Assembly: GCF_014268495.2 (NCBI RefSeq)
Contig: NZ_CP077087.1
Location: forward strand, 3,103,501 to 3,167,500
Length of the DNA stretch: 64,000 bases
Direction: 5' to 3'
DNA from: Pseudomonas monsensis
GTDB lineage: Bacteria > Pseudomonadota > Gammaproteobacteria > Pseudomonadales > Pseudomonadaceae
The notes below the pieces were generated by a model. That model had not been told where the DNA came from. It searched no databases and saw only the letters and a program-made list of their open reading frames with translations. Each line of letters starts with the position of its first letter. The first letter of the stretch is position 1. The position numbers and the translations under genes were made by a program. Positions 24,533 through 32,213 of this stretch are shown here, in pieces.

Positions 24533-24595
24533 TCAACTAACTGTGGCGCTGGCGCGCCAACTAGCCGAACTTGTTCGGCTGATCGACGTGCTCAT
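24533..24595 (-). CDS. 20-residue frame overlapping the cytosine methyltransferase stop
   Basis: ATG at 24595 overlaps the TGA of the methyltransferase gene (ATGA). The product MSTSISRTSSASWRASATVS is Ser-rich and shows no family. It may serve only to carry ribosomes on. Confidence 0.3.
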   Translation of the reverse strand: MSTSISRTSSASWRASATVS

Positions 24596-26292
24596 CCGTA
24601 TGGGCTTGGTGTGATCTGCTTGAGGATGCGTCGGCCGATCCAGCGTACGCACGGCACGGCCTTGCTGTTCCCTATCGCCTTGTAGCGCGGGCCGTCCGGG
24701 CATTCTCTGGCTGGCTTCCCGCGCCACGGGATCCGCGTGTAGTCGTCGAGCATGCCCTGGAGGCGTTCGCACTCTCGCGGTGTCAGGCGGCGTACGGCGC
24801 TGGTATGTGATACGACGTTGGGGCCTAGGGCCGAGTCAGTGTTGTCGACTTGCTTGCCGTAATTGCTTGTAAGCGTCTGGGCTACCTCTCGACATGCAAC
24901 GATTGGCTGGCCGCGTCCGGTGCCGTCTTCGCTGCCGTCGAAGCCGTCGGCCTTTAGCGTGTGCGTGATATCACCAGTGATGCACACTGCGACCTGGCCG
25001 CCAGCATTTGCGTGGCTTCTGGTGTGATTCATGGCGCGCAGCGTGGGAGCGATATCGCCAGCGTCGGCGCCGTGATCCTTGCAGGAAAAGGCGAGGACGG
25101 CGTTTTCCTGTCCGTTGTTCCGACCGAGGGCGAAGGCTATTGAATCACTTACGCCAGGGTCTTGCGTGCCATGCACAACCAACAACCCAGATTCTGCGTC
25201 TTGCTGAGTTGCGCTGCCGGCTGCCTTTCCGTTGGCGTTCAGTGTCCCGGTCACGATGAAAGCTTCGGAGTCGGCGCGGTGGCTGCTTTGCGCCTGGGCT
25301 CGAAGTGCTGGCGCGGTGATCGGCATATCGTCGAGCGAGTAGCCTCCGGACTTTCGTCCGCCACCGACAAGCGTCGGCGCGACAAAGAAAGTCTCGCTTT
25401 CCACGTCGAGCCGACTGTCCTTGGCGGTGAGCGTGGCAGACCGCTCGACCGATCCGCCAAGGCTGTGGCCGCCAAACGCCGGCACGCCGCAGAACACATC
25501 AACCGCCGGCCCTTCATCGCCTTCGCAGTTCGGGCAGCCGTATTGCCCTAGTGATTCGTCGAAGGTGCATCCGCATCCGCACTGGAGCGCAGGGCCGAAA
25601 GGAGCTGATCCGGTAACGTCTTGCGCCTCGCCTCGGCGCGGCGCAGTATCCCGGCGCACGCCTTCTCGCTCAAAAAGTACCTCGATGGGATCGAATCCGT
25701 CTCGAGCACTTGCGATAACGAACACACGGCGGCGTCGTTGGGCCAGGCCGAAATATTGGGCGTCCAGGATCCGCCACGCGATTGTTCTTTTGGGTCCATA
25801 CACACAACCAGCGTCCGGCCATTTCTTCCCTGAAGGCTGCAGTTCGCAGTCTTCCCCAGCAAGCGCGCCAAGAAAGCATCCGAAGGCGTTGCCTTTGTCG
25901 CTGAGGACGCCGGGGACGTTTTCCCAGACGATGACGCAGGGCGGCTTTCGCTGGCCTGCTCGAACATAGTCAACTGCATCTGCGAGCTCCACGTATTTGA
26001 TGGTGAGGGCGCCGCGCGGGTCGGTGAGGCCTTCGCGCATCCCGGCTACGCTGAAGGCTTGGCACGGCGTGCCGCCGACGAGGATGTCCGGCGCGGCGAT
26101 CTTGCCGGCCAGCACCTGGGCGCCGAGTTTTGTCATGTCGCCAAGGTTCGGCGTGTTCGGGTAGTGGTGGGCCAGCACCGCGCTGGGGAAGGCTTCGATC
26201 TCGGCGAACCAGTTCGCGCGCATGCCGAGCGGCTTCCATGCAAGCGTTGCCGCCTCGATGCCTGAGCAGACCGAGCCGTAAGTGATTTCCAT
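24592..26292 (-). CDS. DNA (cytosine-5-)-methyltransferase
   Basis: A 566-residue C5-cytosine methyltransferase. Motif I is TYGSVCSGIEAAT, motif IV is GGTPCQAF with catalytic Cys77, motif VI is WENVPGVL, and motif VIII is AQRRRRVFVIA. Motifs IX and X lie near the C-terminus (RRLTPRECERLQG, YKAIGNSKAVPC). A long variable region of about 260 residues, the target-recognition domain, contains a CGCGCTF...CPNC element that may bind zinc. GAGG precedes the ATG. No cognate nuclease is seen, so it likely protects phage DNA from host restriction. Confidence 0.93.
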   Translation of the reverse strand: MEITYGSVCSGIEAATLAWKPLGMRANWFAEIEAFPSAVLAHHYPNTPNLGDMTKLGAQVLAGKIAAPDILVGGTPCQAFSVAGMREGLTDPRGALTIKYVELADAVDYVRAGQRKPPCVIVWENVPGVLSDKGNAFGCFLGALAGEDCELQPSGKKWPDAGCVYGPKRTIAWRILDAQYFGLAQRRRRVFVIASARDGFDPIEVLFEREGVRRDTAPRRGEAQDVTGSAPFGPALQCGCGCTFDESLGQYGCPNCEGDEGPAVDVFCGVPAFGGHSLGGSVERSATLTAKDSRLDVESETFFVAPTLVGGGRKSGGYSLDDMPITAPALRAQAQSSHRADSEAFIVTGTLNANGKAAGSATQQDAESGLLVVHGTQDPGVSDSIAFALGRNNGQENAVLAFSCKDHGADAGDIAPTLRAMNHTRSHANAGGQVAVCITGDITHTLKADGFDGSEDGTGRGQPIVACREVAQTLTSNYGKQVDNTDSALGPNVVSHTSAVRRLTPRECERLQGMLDDYTRIPWRGKPARECPDGPRYKAIGNSKAVPCVRWIGRRILKQITPSPYG

Positions 26293-26376
26293 AGGGGATC
26301 CTCGCCGGCTGGCGTGATTCGTAGAAGTGGGGTATTTGTGTTCGGCCCGGCATGGAGCCGGATCAAGGAGATAGCT

Positions 26377-26694
26377 GTGAAAAAATCAATCGTCGACCAG
26401 GTGTGGCACAAAATCCCCGATCTAGATTCACAGGGCCGTGCGGCCGCAGTGAGTAAGCTTGAGCAAGTGGGTGAACTTGCTCGCCGAATCAGCCAAACCG
26501 AAGGTGGAGAAGCAGCAAACAATATTTTGGAGCACGGGCTGATAGAGGTCGCATTGCTTCGCTGTCGGGAAATTCAAGACGGGAAAGCTGGACTCGACTA
26601 TGACGATCTTCAGATTTACTACCGGTACGCAACCGCAGCGATTCTAAAGGCTGAAGCAGTCATTGATGATGAGTTGGCTCATCTGAAGCTTTAA
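26377..26694 (+). CDS. small rightward phage protein
   Basis: 105 residues starting with GTG 26377, which has a full AAGGAG six bases upstream. All-helical by appearance (SKLEQVGELARRISQTEGGE, LIEVALLRCREIQDG). No recognised family. It runs against the surrounding leftward operon and ends overlapping the stop of the convergent gene, so it probably has its own promoter in 26293-26376. Confidence 0.65.
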   Translation: MKKSIVDQVWHKIPDLDSQGRAAAVSKLEQVGELARRISQTEGGEAANNILEHGLIEVALLRCREIQDGKAGLDYDDLQIYYRYATAAILKAEAVIDDELAHLKL

Positions 26695-27053
26695 CCATTC
26701 CGGACTATTTCGTCGTCAGTCTCTGGCGGATCGTCGGCGAGCGACTTCATGCCGGCTGCCTGAATGATGCGTGACACCTTTTCAGTAACCACAAAAGGTG
26801 TCGTGACACATCGGAGCATCTGGGCCTGAGTTTCGAAGTCGGCGGCGATCAGGTTGCGAAGCAGGTTCTGATACACCTCCTGCTGGTTGTTGAAGCCATG
26901 GGCGGCCATGACCCGCTTGAGGTCTGGCTTGAACACGCCGGCCACCTCAACCGTAAACTTCTCGACGCCCAATGCAGCGTCCTTTGCTGCTGCCTTCTCG
27001 CGCTTTTTCTTTTGCTTGATCGCTTCCTTCGTCGGCTCCTGTACTTCGGCCAT
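26691..27053 (-). CDS. phage protein with RHH-like core and inserted palindromic element
   Basis: 120 residues. The start is Lys-rich (KQKKKREKAAAKDAAL), and the middle (FKPDLKRVMAAHGFNNQQEVYQNLLRNLI) resembles a ribbon-helix-helix or Arc-like DNA-binding unit. The segment CVTTPFVVTEKVSR near residues 82-95 is encoded by a 38-base palindromic element also found in the rha gene. The upstream 60 bp are nearly repeated before the gene at 28263-28493, which points to a duplication. Confidence 0.65.
   Translation of the reverse strand: MAEVQEPTKEAIKQKKKREKAAAKDAALGVEKFTVEVAGVFKPDLKRVMAAHGFNNQQEVYQNLLRNLIAADFETQAQMLRCVTTPFVVTEKVSRIIQAAGMKSLADDPPETDDEIVRNG
26773..26810 (-). repeat. 38-base palindromic element, copy A (in coding sequence)
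   Basis: GACACCTTTT and AAAAGGTGTC are perfect inverted arms around a ten-base spacer, next to GTGTCGTGACAC. The order and spacing match copies at 37124-37164 and 43733-43770 exactly. Confidence 0.6.
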
Positions 27054-27056
27054 GTC

Positions 27057-27149
27057 CTACCTCTTCAATTCCGTGGGTCGTAGAGTCGAGCCAGGTTTTT
27101 TGTCGGCGCTTTCATTCTGTACGTCGGTCGCAAAATGCGAAATTGTCAT
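27057..27149 (-). CDS. 30-codon frame upstream of the RHH-like gene
   Basis: ATG at 27149 leads to a peptide ending KKPGSTLRPTELKR three bases before the next ATG. The homologous copy at 28.5 kb preserves the ending as RPGWTCRPAELKR with the same stop. There is no clear ribosome site. It may be a leader or a remnant. Confidence 0.3.
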   Translation of the reverse strand: MTISHFATDVQNESADKKPGSTLRPTELKR

Positions 27150-27320
27150 GGGGCAGGAGAAGATGGGATCATAAGTAAAAGTATCGGTCGAATTTTGGGA
27201 CTTTTGTTCATATCGCATTTGACAAAATAAATTTCAAAAGCATGATGTACAAGACCATTTTTTGCAGACACTGTGTCTGAGATTGGGTTTCGTTGGATTT
27301 TACTTTGGAGCTATTGGTTC

Positions 27321-27755
27321 ATGGATACACCTAACGTTAAAGGGTCAGATGATCGCCTCTCCGCTAAATATGTAGAGCTATTAAAGGCGGCGGGATTCGA
27401 AATCATCGCTGTGCACGATGAAATTGTATTTTTTAAGTTAATTGGCTATGCATATAGTATTTCATTTCAAACAAATACGCCGGAGTATCTATCTTTTAGT
27501 TTGGGGGCTAGTATTGATGATGAAAAAGTAAAGGATGTTGAACATAGATATGCATGCGTTCAATACGTAAATTCAAAGTTGAAGTATGTGAAATGTCACT
27601 TTGAAACAGATGAAGAAGATGGTGATAGCGTCCACTTTGTATGTGATTTAATGTTTTTGAATGAGACGGATTTTACACGTTGCGCCCATACCGCAGTAAA
27701 GGCGTTGGATAACGCTTATATTTCTGTGAGTGCCAAGTTTCCTGATGTTGTGTAG
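27321..27755 (+). CDS. AT-rich cargo protein, unknown function
   Basis: 144 residues from ATG 27321 with GGAG about ten bases upstream. The mixed alpha/beta chain has several exposed strands (EIIAVHDEIVFFKLIGYAYS, VKCHFETDEEDGDSVHFV) and may resemble a YbjN or secretion-chaperone-like fold, a weak guess. Base composition is far richer in AT than the prophage. It forms a rightward pair with the membrane protein gene 7 bp downstream. A consensus -35 TTGACA lies at 27219-27224. Confidence 0.6.
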   Translation: MDTPNVKGSDDRLSAKYVELLKAAGFEIIAVHDEIVFFKLIGYAYSISFQTNTPEYLSFSLGASIDDEKVKDVEHRYACVQYVNSKLKYVKCHFETDEEDGDSVHFVCDLMFLNETDFTRCAHTAVKALDNAYISVSAKFPDVV

Positions 27756-27762
27756 GTGAAAT

Positions 27763-28185
27763 ATGGCTAAGGAAAAGGATGATAAGGTATTATCACTAAC
27801 AGATGCCTCAGCAGGCTTCGTAGGGGCGGCGTTTCTGTACTTTATACAAAAAATTCCAGACGGAAGTGATGCCAAGCAACTTTTACTGTACTCCATGACG
27901 TTAGTGGCTTTGGCTGCTAATAATTTATTTGGGATTTTGTTTTCTTGGGGACAGCGTAAGTGGGAGCGTAGAAGTTTAAAAACTCAGCACAAGGACTTGG
28001 TTGCAGAAGTTGCTGAGTATTCCAAAAATGACAATCCAGACCCTGAGATTATGCAGGAGTTTAACGCCGCGATGAAAAAAACCCAATTGGCATTGTTACG
28101 TAATCTCACATCTACTACGGATGGTCTTCCAAGCGAAACAGATGCGATGAGAAAAGCAACGCCGAAAAGGAAAATGAATAACTAG
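27763..28185 (+). CDS. AT-rich cargo membrane protein
   Basis: 140 residues with two likely membrane segments: about 13-30 (ASAGFVGAAFLYFIQ) and 40-62 (LLLYSMTLVALAANNLFGILF). A charged cytoplasmic tail follows (RKWERRSLKTQHKDLVAE). It starts 7 bp after the preceding AT-rich gene and must be cotranscribed with it. A pair of one soluble and one membrane protein in a prophage suggests exclusion or defence, but no family is recognised. Confidence 0.6.
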   Translation: MAKEKDDKVLSLTDASAGFVGAAFLYFIQKIPDGSDAKQLLLYSMTLVALAANNLFGILFSWGQRKWERRSLKTQHKDLVAEVAEYSKNDNPDPEIMQEFNAAMKKTQLALLRNLTSTTDGLPSETDAMRKATPKRKMNN

Positions 28186-28236
28186 TCAATGGATAAGATG
28201 CGATAGGTGTTGCGAGCATAGGTCTAATTCAATTTC

Positions 28237-28273
28237 CGCGACACGTTTTCGATTATTATGTATTAGTGTCGAG
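28237..28273 (+). repeat. palindromic element, degenerate copy B
   Basis: CGCGACACGTTTTCGA is followed after about 20 bases by GTGTCGAG. The left half is identical to the copy in rha; the right half has lost the AAAAC block and is one base longer. It overlaps the stop of the next leftward gene. Confidence 0.45.
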
Positions 28274-28493
28274 GCAGAGTGAGGAGGGGAAGTGCACCAC
28301 CCGATCCAAGGCCGTGCAGGTGGTGAATTATTAGCGAGATCGCCTCGACCTGTTCCTTGATGGCGCTCCAAGCCATCAGCTCAGCAAGAGCTTGGCGAAT
28401 AGCCGGCAGGGTGTGGAACCGAACCTCTACTTCGCCGCGGCTCTTCCTCTTCGCCGCGGATTTCTCTGAACGTTCCGCGTTGCCCTTGGCCAT
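28263..28493 (-). CDS. small phage regulator-like protein
   Basis: 76 residues: a basic N-terminus (MAKGNAERSEKSAAKRKSRG), then a stretch resembling a ribbon-helix-helix core (EVRFHTLPAIRQALAELMAW). Its upstream sequence, including the TACCTCTTCAATTCCG block, matches that of the gene at 26691-27053. The stop overlaps palindromic element copy B. A GTG at 28572 overlapping the upstream stop opens another frame through this region, which I do not favour. Confidence 0.6.
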   Translation of the reverse strand: MAKGNAERSEKSAAKRKSRGEVEVRFHTLPAIRQALAELMAWSAIKEQVEAISLIIHHLHGLGSGGALPLLTLPRH

Positions 28494-28568
28494 GGCCTAC
28501 CTCTTCAATTCCGCTGGCCGGCAAGTCCAGCCAGGTCTGTCGTTTGCGTTGTTGGGGTCTGGAGCGTC

Positions 28569-29033
28569 TCACGCTGCTACCTTCACCTGATGCCAGGCGC
28601 CGGCGGCGTAGAACAGCTTCGCTGCTTGGGCTTCATCCATCGAGATCTCGTCCGGAATGGCAATCCAGCCCGACGCGACCAGATGATTCGGGTTCGCGCT
28701 GTTGCGCAGCTCTAGGTAGTAATGCTCAATGGCATCCGTCAGGCGCTCGACCTTGTAGATGCCCTCTGGCGAGATCTCCACCGACTTGATGTACTCGGCG
28801 CCGCGCTCGTCGCGACACATGGCACCGATGTAGATCGTCCAGCGGTAGGAGAAATCGAAGATCGCGTTGGCGATTGCCAGACTCCGGATCTGCCGGCAAC
28901 TCTTCCAGTTCGCCATGATTTGGCTACCGCTGGGGTCGATGTTCACCACCGCGACGTGGTTGGTACGCAGCAGAGCCCGGCAACTGCGTTCGGCCCGGGC
29001 GAAACCGTTGTTGGGTTTGCGTTTCGACTTCAT
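28569..29033 (-). CDS. phage protein of unknown function
   Basis: 154 residues. A basic start (MKSKRKPNNGFARAERSCRA) is followed by a mixed domain and a C-terminal segment with WIAIPDEISMDEAQAAKLFY. The ATG at 29033 is preceded within the upstream gene, and the upstream stop overlaps it (ATGA). No family recognised. Confidence 0.7.
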   Translation of the reverse strand: MKSKRKPNNGFARAERSCRALLRTNHVAVVNIDPSGSQIMANWKSCRQIRSLAIANAIFDFSYRWTIYIGAMCRDERGAEYIKSVEISPEGIYKVERLTDAIEHYYLELRNSANPNHLVASGWIAIPDEISMDEAQAAKLFYAAGAWHQVKVAA

Positions 29034-29272
29034 ATCGCGTCCACCATTTTGCGCAGAGCCTTGCGGTCTGCTGCCGATATCGGCTTCGGGCGCCGCTTGA
29101 GGACCGTTTCAGGGTCTACCCAGTTGCGCCGCGAAGGCCTTGGCTTCATCCGAACCGGCGGCAGCTCCTTGAAGGTGCCGCCGGGCCGCGCCCAGAAGTC
29201 GGCCATCGCAGCGGCGATTTCATCCGACTCAGTCTGCTTTGCACGAACTGCGTTGAGGTTGAGGCTGATCAT
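29030..29272 (-). CDS. small phage protein
   Basis: 80 residues, basic C-terminal half (RPSRRNWVDPETVLKRRPK, then SAADRKALRKMVDAI). Its stop overlaps the start of the next gene by four bases and it begins 9 bp after the exonuclease stop. It may be a partner of the recombination genes, by position only. Confidence 0.7.
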   Translation of the reverse strand: MISLNLNAVRAKQTESDEIAAAMADFWARPGGTFKELPPVRMKPRPSRRNWVDPETVLKRRPKPISAADRKALRKMVDAI

Positions 29273-29281
29273 GACTCACCA

Positions 29282-29953
29282 TCAGCGCGAAAGCGCTTTT
29301 CGAACAAATGGGTCGAGGTCCGGCTGATTCAAAAGCCAGCGCCGATAGTCGCTCGGCAAGTCAGCGAAGGCGGTGCCTTTGTGTTTACCGAAGCCGATGA
29401 TCGTAGGGATGCGGGCATTCTCGGAAATCTGCCACAGCTCTTCCCAGTCATTGACCGGCCGGCCGAGCTCAGCCGCGAGCTGATCGAGGATCTTCACCAG
29501 CAGCAGGCGGCAGTTCTTCACGTCGTCGAGCGCTGCGTGGGCGTTGCGGAGCAGGCCGGCCGCCTCGGCGCGGTAGTGCAGGTAGATCATCGCCGACTGC
29601 GTGTGACTGCCTGCGTTGGGCCACAGCTTCGAGCTCAGGGCCTGGGTGCAGATGCGTTTCACATCTGGCTCGCCGATCACGCGCCAGTCGTAGTCGACGT
29701 TGTGCCCGATCAGATAAACGACGTCTTCCGGCAAAGCAAAATCGGTGTGTGGTGGGCAATCAGCCAATTCCTCGTCGAGGATGTGGCTGGTGGCGAGCGC
29801 GCTCAACTCAATCGGCTTGCCCGGCTTATAGCGATGTAGGAACGAGTCGGTGACAGCGAGACTGCTCAAGTCGTTGAGTTTCAGCCAGGCAGCTTCTACC
29901 AGGTGCGGATCGTTCAAGCCGGTTGTTTCGCTGTCGAAGATGTATGCGGTCAT
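29282..29953 (-). CDS. DEDDh 3'-5' exonuclease with C-terminal DUF3820 domain
   Basis: 223 residues. The exonuclease domain carries Asp and Glu in YIFDSETTG (residues 7-9), an Asp in YLIGHNVDYDW, and the HxxxxD motif in NAHAALDDV. The last 45 residues (GFGKHKGTAFADLPSDYRRW) are a DUF3820 module. It overlaps the Sak4-type gene by four bases, so the two form a phage recombination pair. It is related to the DnaQ proofreading family. Confidence 0.88.
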   Translation of the reverse strand: MTAYIFDSETTGLNDPHLVEAAWLKLNDLSSLAVTDSFLHRYKPGKPIELSALATSHILDEELADCPPHTDFALPEDVVYLIGHNVDYDWRVIGEPDVKRICTQALSSKLWPNAGSHTQSAMIYLHYRAEAAGLLRNAHAALDDVKNCRLLLVKILDQLAAELGRPVNDWEELWQISENARIPTIIGFGKHKGTAFADLPSDYRRWLLNQPDLDPFVRKALSR

Positions 29954-30816
29954 GCTGATTGCCTTTGTGGGGAGAGTTCGTTTTTGCGTTTGTCTTTGGC
30001 CGTCACGACCTGCTGAACGAGGTCATCGAAGCCGACGGCAATCGCCTTGGCCGCGTTGAATGCCGATTGCAAAGAGGCCATGTCCTTTGCTGAGGCGATA
30101 TCAGCCAAGGCATCCAACAGCAGCTCCTTGGCGCGCTCTTCAGGGCTGACACCCGAGTTCAGCCAGGCCAGCAACCGCCGGCCGGTATCTGCAGTGATCA
30201 GCTCAGGCTCTTCGAAAAGCTTTGTCCGATCCTTGCTTGCCATGGCGGTGTGTCCGTCGTGGGTCAGATCAAGCACGACGGTGAACTCGTAATCGGTGCC
30301 GTCGCGCTGCTCGGACTTCATGCCCAGCTTGAGGATCTTTTTCCCTTCGCCTTGGACCGTTTCCGTCTTGCTCCGCATGGTGCAGATGATGTGCAGCGAG
30401 CTGGTCAGGATTTTGTCTGTCAGCCGGCGGTGGCGCGGCGTCGTCTCGTTCCACGCCGCCCAGGTGTTGCCTTTGAATTTCTGGTGGGCAAGCTTCTCGT
30501 TCGCCTCCAGGCATCCGCCGGAGCCGGTCCACTCATGGGAGTAGCTGTCGATGATCAGGACGCTGTAACCGGCTTGCTCGGCGGCGATGATGGCTTCGAC
30601 GTAGCGCTCGGGCGAGTAGGGCGCATGCAGTTCCACTGTGTCGAAGTCTGCGATGTCCGCGTACAGCGAGGCGCTGCCATGCTCGGTGTCGATCACCGCG
30701 ATTCGCCCGCCAATCCCCTGTGCCAGCAGAAGAGCGGAGTAGGTTTTGCCTGATCCAGATGGCCCGGCAAGTGCCAGCCGTAGCTTGGCCTGCTTGCGTT
30801 CGGCTTTCTTGAACAT
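29950..30816 (-). CDS. Sak4-type single-strand annealing recombinase (RecA-fold ATPase)
   Basis: 288 residues from ATG 30816 with GAGGA upstream. Walker A is GPSGSGKT at residues 18-25; Walker B lies in the hydrophobic strand before DSYSHEW (YSVLIIDSYSHEW). The order ATPase then Glu/Asp-rich C-terminus fits Sak4 proteins of lambdoid phages. It should promote strand annealing during phage DNA recombination together with the adjacent exonuclease. Confidence 0.85.
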   Translation of the reverse strand: MFKKAERKQAKLRLALAGPSGSGKTYSALLLAQGIGGRIAVIDTEHGSASLYADIADFDTVELHAPYSPERYVEAIIAAEQAGYSVLIIDSYSHEWTGSGGCLEANEKLAHQKFKGNTWAAWNETTPRHRRLTDKILTSSLHIICTMRSKTETVQGEGKKILKLGMKSEQRDGTDYEFTVVLDLTHDGHTAMASKDRTKLFEEPELITADTGRRLLAWLNSGVSPEERAKELLLDALADIASAKDMASLQSAFNAAKAIAVGFDDLVQQVVTAKDKRKNELSPQRQSA

Positions 30817-30827
30817 CGCGATTTTCC

Positions 30828-30974
30828 TCAGTTCGGTTGGTTGTCCCACTGCTGTTCAATGCGGCGGGCTTCGTCTTCGTACTCTTTGCGCTGCTCGCCG
30901 CTGAACTGCTCGGGCGAGAATGCGCCGACCGTCATCCAGTCGAACTGGGCGGCCAAGCTGGGGGAGGTGTTCAT
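30828..30974 (-). CDS. 48-residue phage protein
   Basis: ATG at 30974 opens a frame of 48 codons (MNTSPSLAAQFDWMTVGAF..., ending RRIEQQWDNQPN) that stops 11 bp before the Sak4-type gene. Charged helical C-terminal half. It fills the spacer and has a GAG eight bases upstream. Confidence 0.55.
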   Translation of the reverse strand: MNTSPSLAAQFDWMTVGAFSPEQFSGEQRKEYEDEARRIEQQWDNQPN

Positions 30975-31083
30975 GGGAATACTCATTCGAGGTGGAAAAA
31001 AACATCAATCCACTTTTAGTGGCGGTTTGTTTTTTTTGATTCCAATTCGGTGTATAAGCGCTGATTCACAGTGGAGGTGGTAA

Positions 31084-31347
31084 ATGGCAAAAAAACAGCA
31101 TGTCGGACACTTTATAAAACTGCCTGACGACTACAAAGTAAGCACTAAAGACAAGGAGGGTGATGATTTTCGTATGCATGCGACCGGTATCTATGTCACT
31201 TGGGATCACAGCCGAGCATGGCTTCAATATGCCGGAGAGCAGGCTGGTGAGTCTCACGCCGTGATTGAGCTCCCATCAGATCCCGCGTACCTGCGTAAAT
31301 TTGCTAAAGAGCTAACCGCCTTAGCAAAGAAAATTGAACAAGGTTAA
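31084..31347 (+). CDS. small rightward phage protein
   Basis: 87 residues with a strong GGAGG six bases before the ATG. The fold looks beta-rich with a terminal helix (YLRKFAKELTALAKKIEQG). The spacer upstream has TATAAG at about 31053 and a T-rich stretch suited to a promoter. It runs opposite to the early operon and ends in a four-base tail-to-tail overlap with the next gene. No family known. Confidence 0.65.
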   Translation: MAKKQHVGHFIKLPDDYKVSTKDKEGDDFRMHATGIYVTWDHSRAWLQYAGEQAGESHAVIELPSDPAYLRKFAKELTALAKKIEQG

Positions 31348-31544
31348 GACTTAGTCTTACCTAGCGGGTTTGGCGACTTGTAGCGAAGTAGCCAAACCCC
31401 TGGCGCCACCCAGCCGGCCTTCTCAGGCGCTCCGCCATAACCTTGTCGGCTCGCCAAACGTTCAGCTAGTACCTTTGTCTTTCCAGCAAATTCGATTTCA
31501 ATAGTTGAATAGTCGCTCGCGTTGACGGTGTCATTGGCAATCAT
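31344..31544 (-). CDS. small phage protein
   Basis: 66 residues (MIANDTVNASDYSTIEIEFA start). Last of three leftward genes joined by ATGA overlaps (31771-32007, 31541-31774, 31344-31544). Beta-rich, with a WVAPGVWLLRY strand. No recognised domain. Confidence 0.6.
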   Translation of the reverse strand: MIANDTVNASDYSTIEIEFAGKTKVLAERLASRQGYGGAPEKAGWVAPGVWLLRYKSPNPLGKTKS

Positions 31545-31774
31545 GCAGCAGCTCCTTTCGTGATCGAAGCGTTGTAGGAGTCGTAGATTTCTTCGATGCG
31601 CGCACGGAGCCGCCGGTGTTCGGCGTCATCAATGGCGCGCAGCATGTAGGCGAGAGTGATGCAGGAAGTCGCGGCGGCGCTGGCGTTTGGTTTGCCAAGG
31701 TCGCGAATCATGTTATTGATCTCGCCCTCGATCCAGGTGATCGCTGTCTGGTGGTCTCGCTGCTGGATGTTCAT
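31541..31774 (-). CDS. small helical phage protein
   Basis: 77 residues, largely helical (TAITWIEGEINNMIRDLG, AEHRRLRARIEEIYDSYN). Four-base overlaps with the genes on both sides show translational coupling. Function unknown. Confidence 0.65.
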   Translation of the reverse strand: MNIQQRDHQTAITWIEGEINNMIRDLGKPNASAAATSCITLAYMLRAIDDAEHRRLRARIEEIYDSYNASITKGAAA

Positions 31775-32007
31775 TTCAACCCCCAGAATTCGCCGTAGGC
31801 GACGACAGCGGCTGCGACACGCTTGGCTCGGGCCTTGCGGTCGATCACATCCTGCGCCGCGGCTTGAGATTGCAGCTGAATGCGCTTCAGCGCCGCGGCC
31901 TCGTAGTCGTGGAAATCTTCAGTCTTCGGCGCTTTCGGGCGCCCCCAATCGTCGTAGCGCCTGTCCCACTCGCGGGCCTGCGCACTGTCTGCATAGCTGG
32001 TTGCCAT
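31771..32007 (-). CDS. small helical phage protein
   Basis: 78 residues from ATG 32007, which has GGAGG six bases upstream; a longer frame is rejected. The chain is charged and helical (EDFHDYEAAALKRIQLQSQA). First of three coupled small genes. Confidence 0.65.
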   Translation of the reverse strand: MATSYADSAQAREWDRRYDDWGRPKAPKTEDFHDYEAAALKRIQLQSQAAAQDVIDRKARAKRVAAAVVAYGEFWGLK

Positions 32008-32055
32008 GGTCGCCTCCGTGGTGGCGGGTGTTGATCCAACAAAACTCGGATGCAC

Positions 32056-32159
32056 TCATCCGCTCCGCTGGTTGCCGTTGGGCGCGGAGGGGAGTGCATT
32101 CGGGATTGGTCGGGAAAATTGTGGCTAGCTGCGCAGACTCATTGCGGTTCGATGCGCAG
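32056..32159. other. short spacer before the terminator
   Basis: I see no gene here. It lies between the small-gene cluster and the terminator of the membrane-anchored gene, and may hold a promoter for the cluster. Confidence 0.3.
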
Positions 32160-32186
32160 AAAAAAGCCCGCGAGAGAGGCGGGCTT
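32160..32186 (-). terminator. terminator of the membrane-anchored protein gene
   Basis: AAGCCCGC and GCGGGCTT form an eight-base stem around GAGAGAG, followed on the minus strand by a T run. Two and a half copies of CAGCGGACAGGCTT lie between it and the gene. Confidence 0.8.
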
Positions 32187-32213
32187 CAGCGGACAGGCTT
32201 CAGCGGACAGGCT

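Noticed and set aside
24510..24614. 34-codon rightward hydrophobic frame (MKRFLHWLQLTVALARQ...)
   Set aside because: It is antisense to better supported leftward frames that are chained to the methyltransferase stop; a GAGGG lies upstream, so it cannot be wholly excluded.
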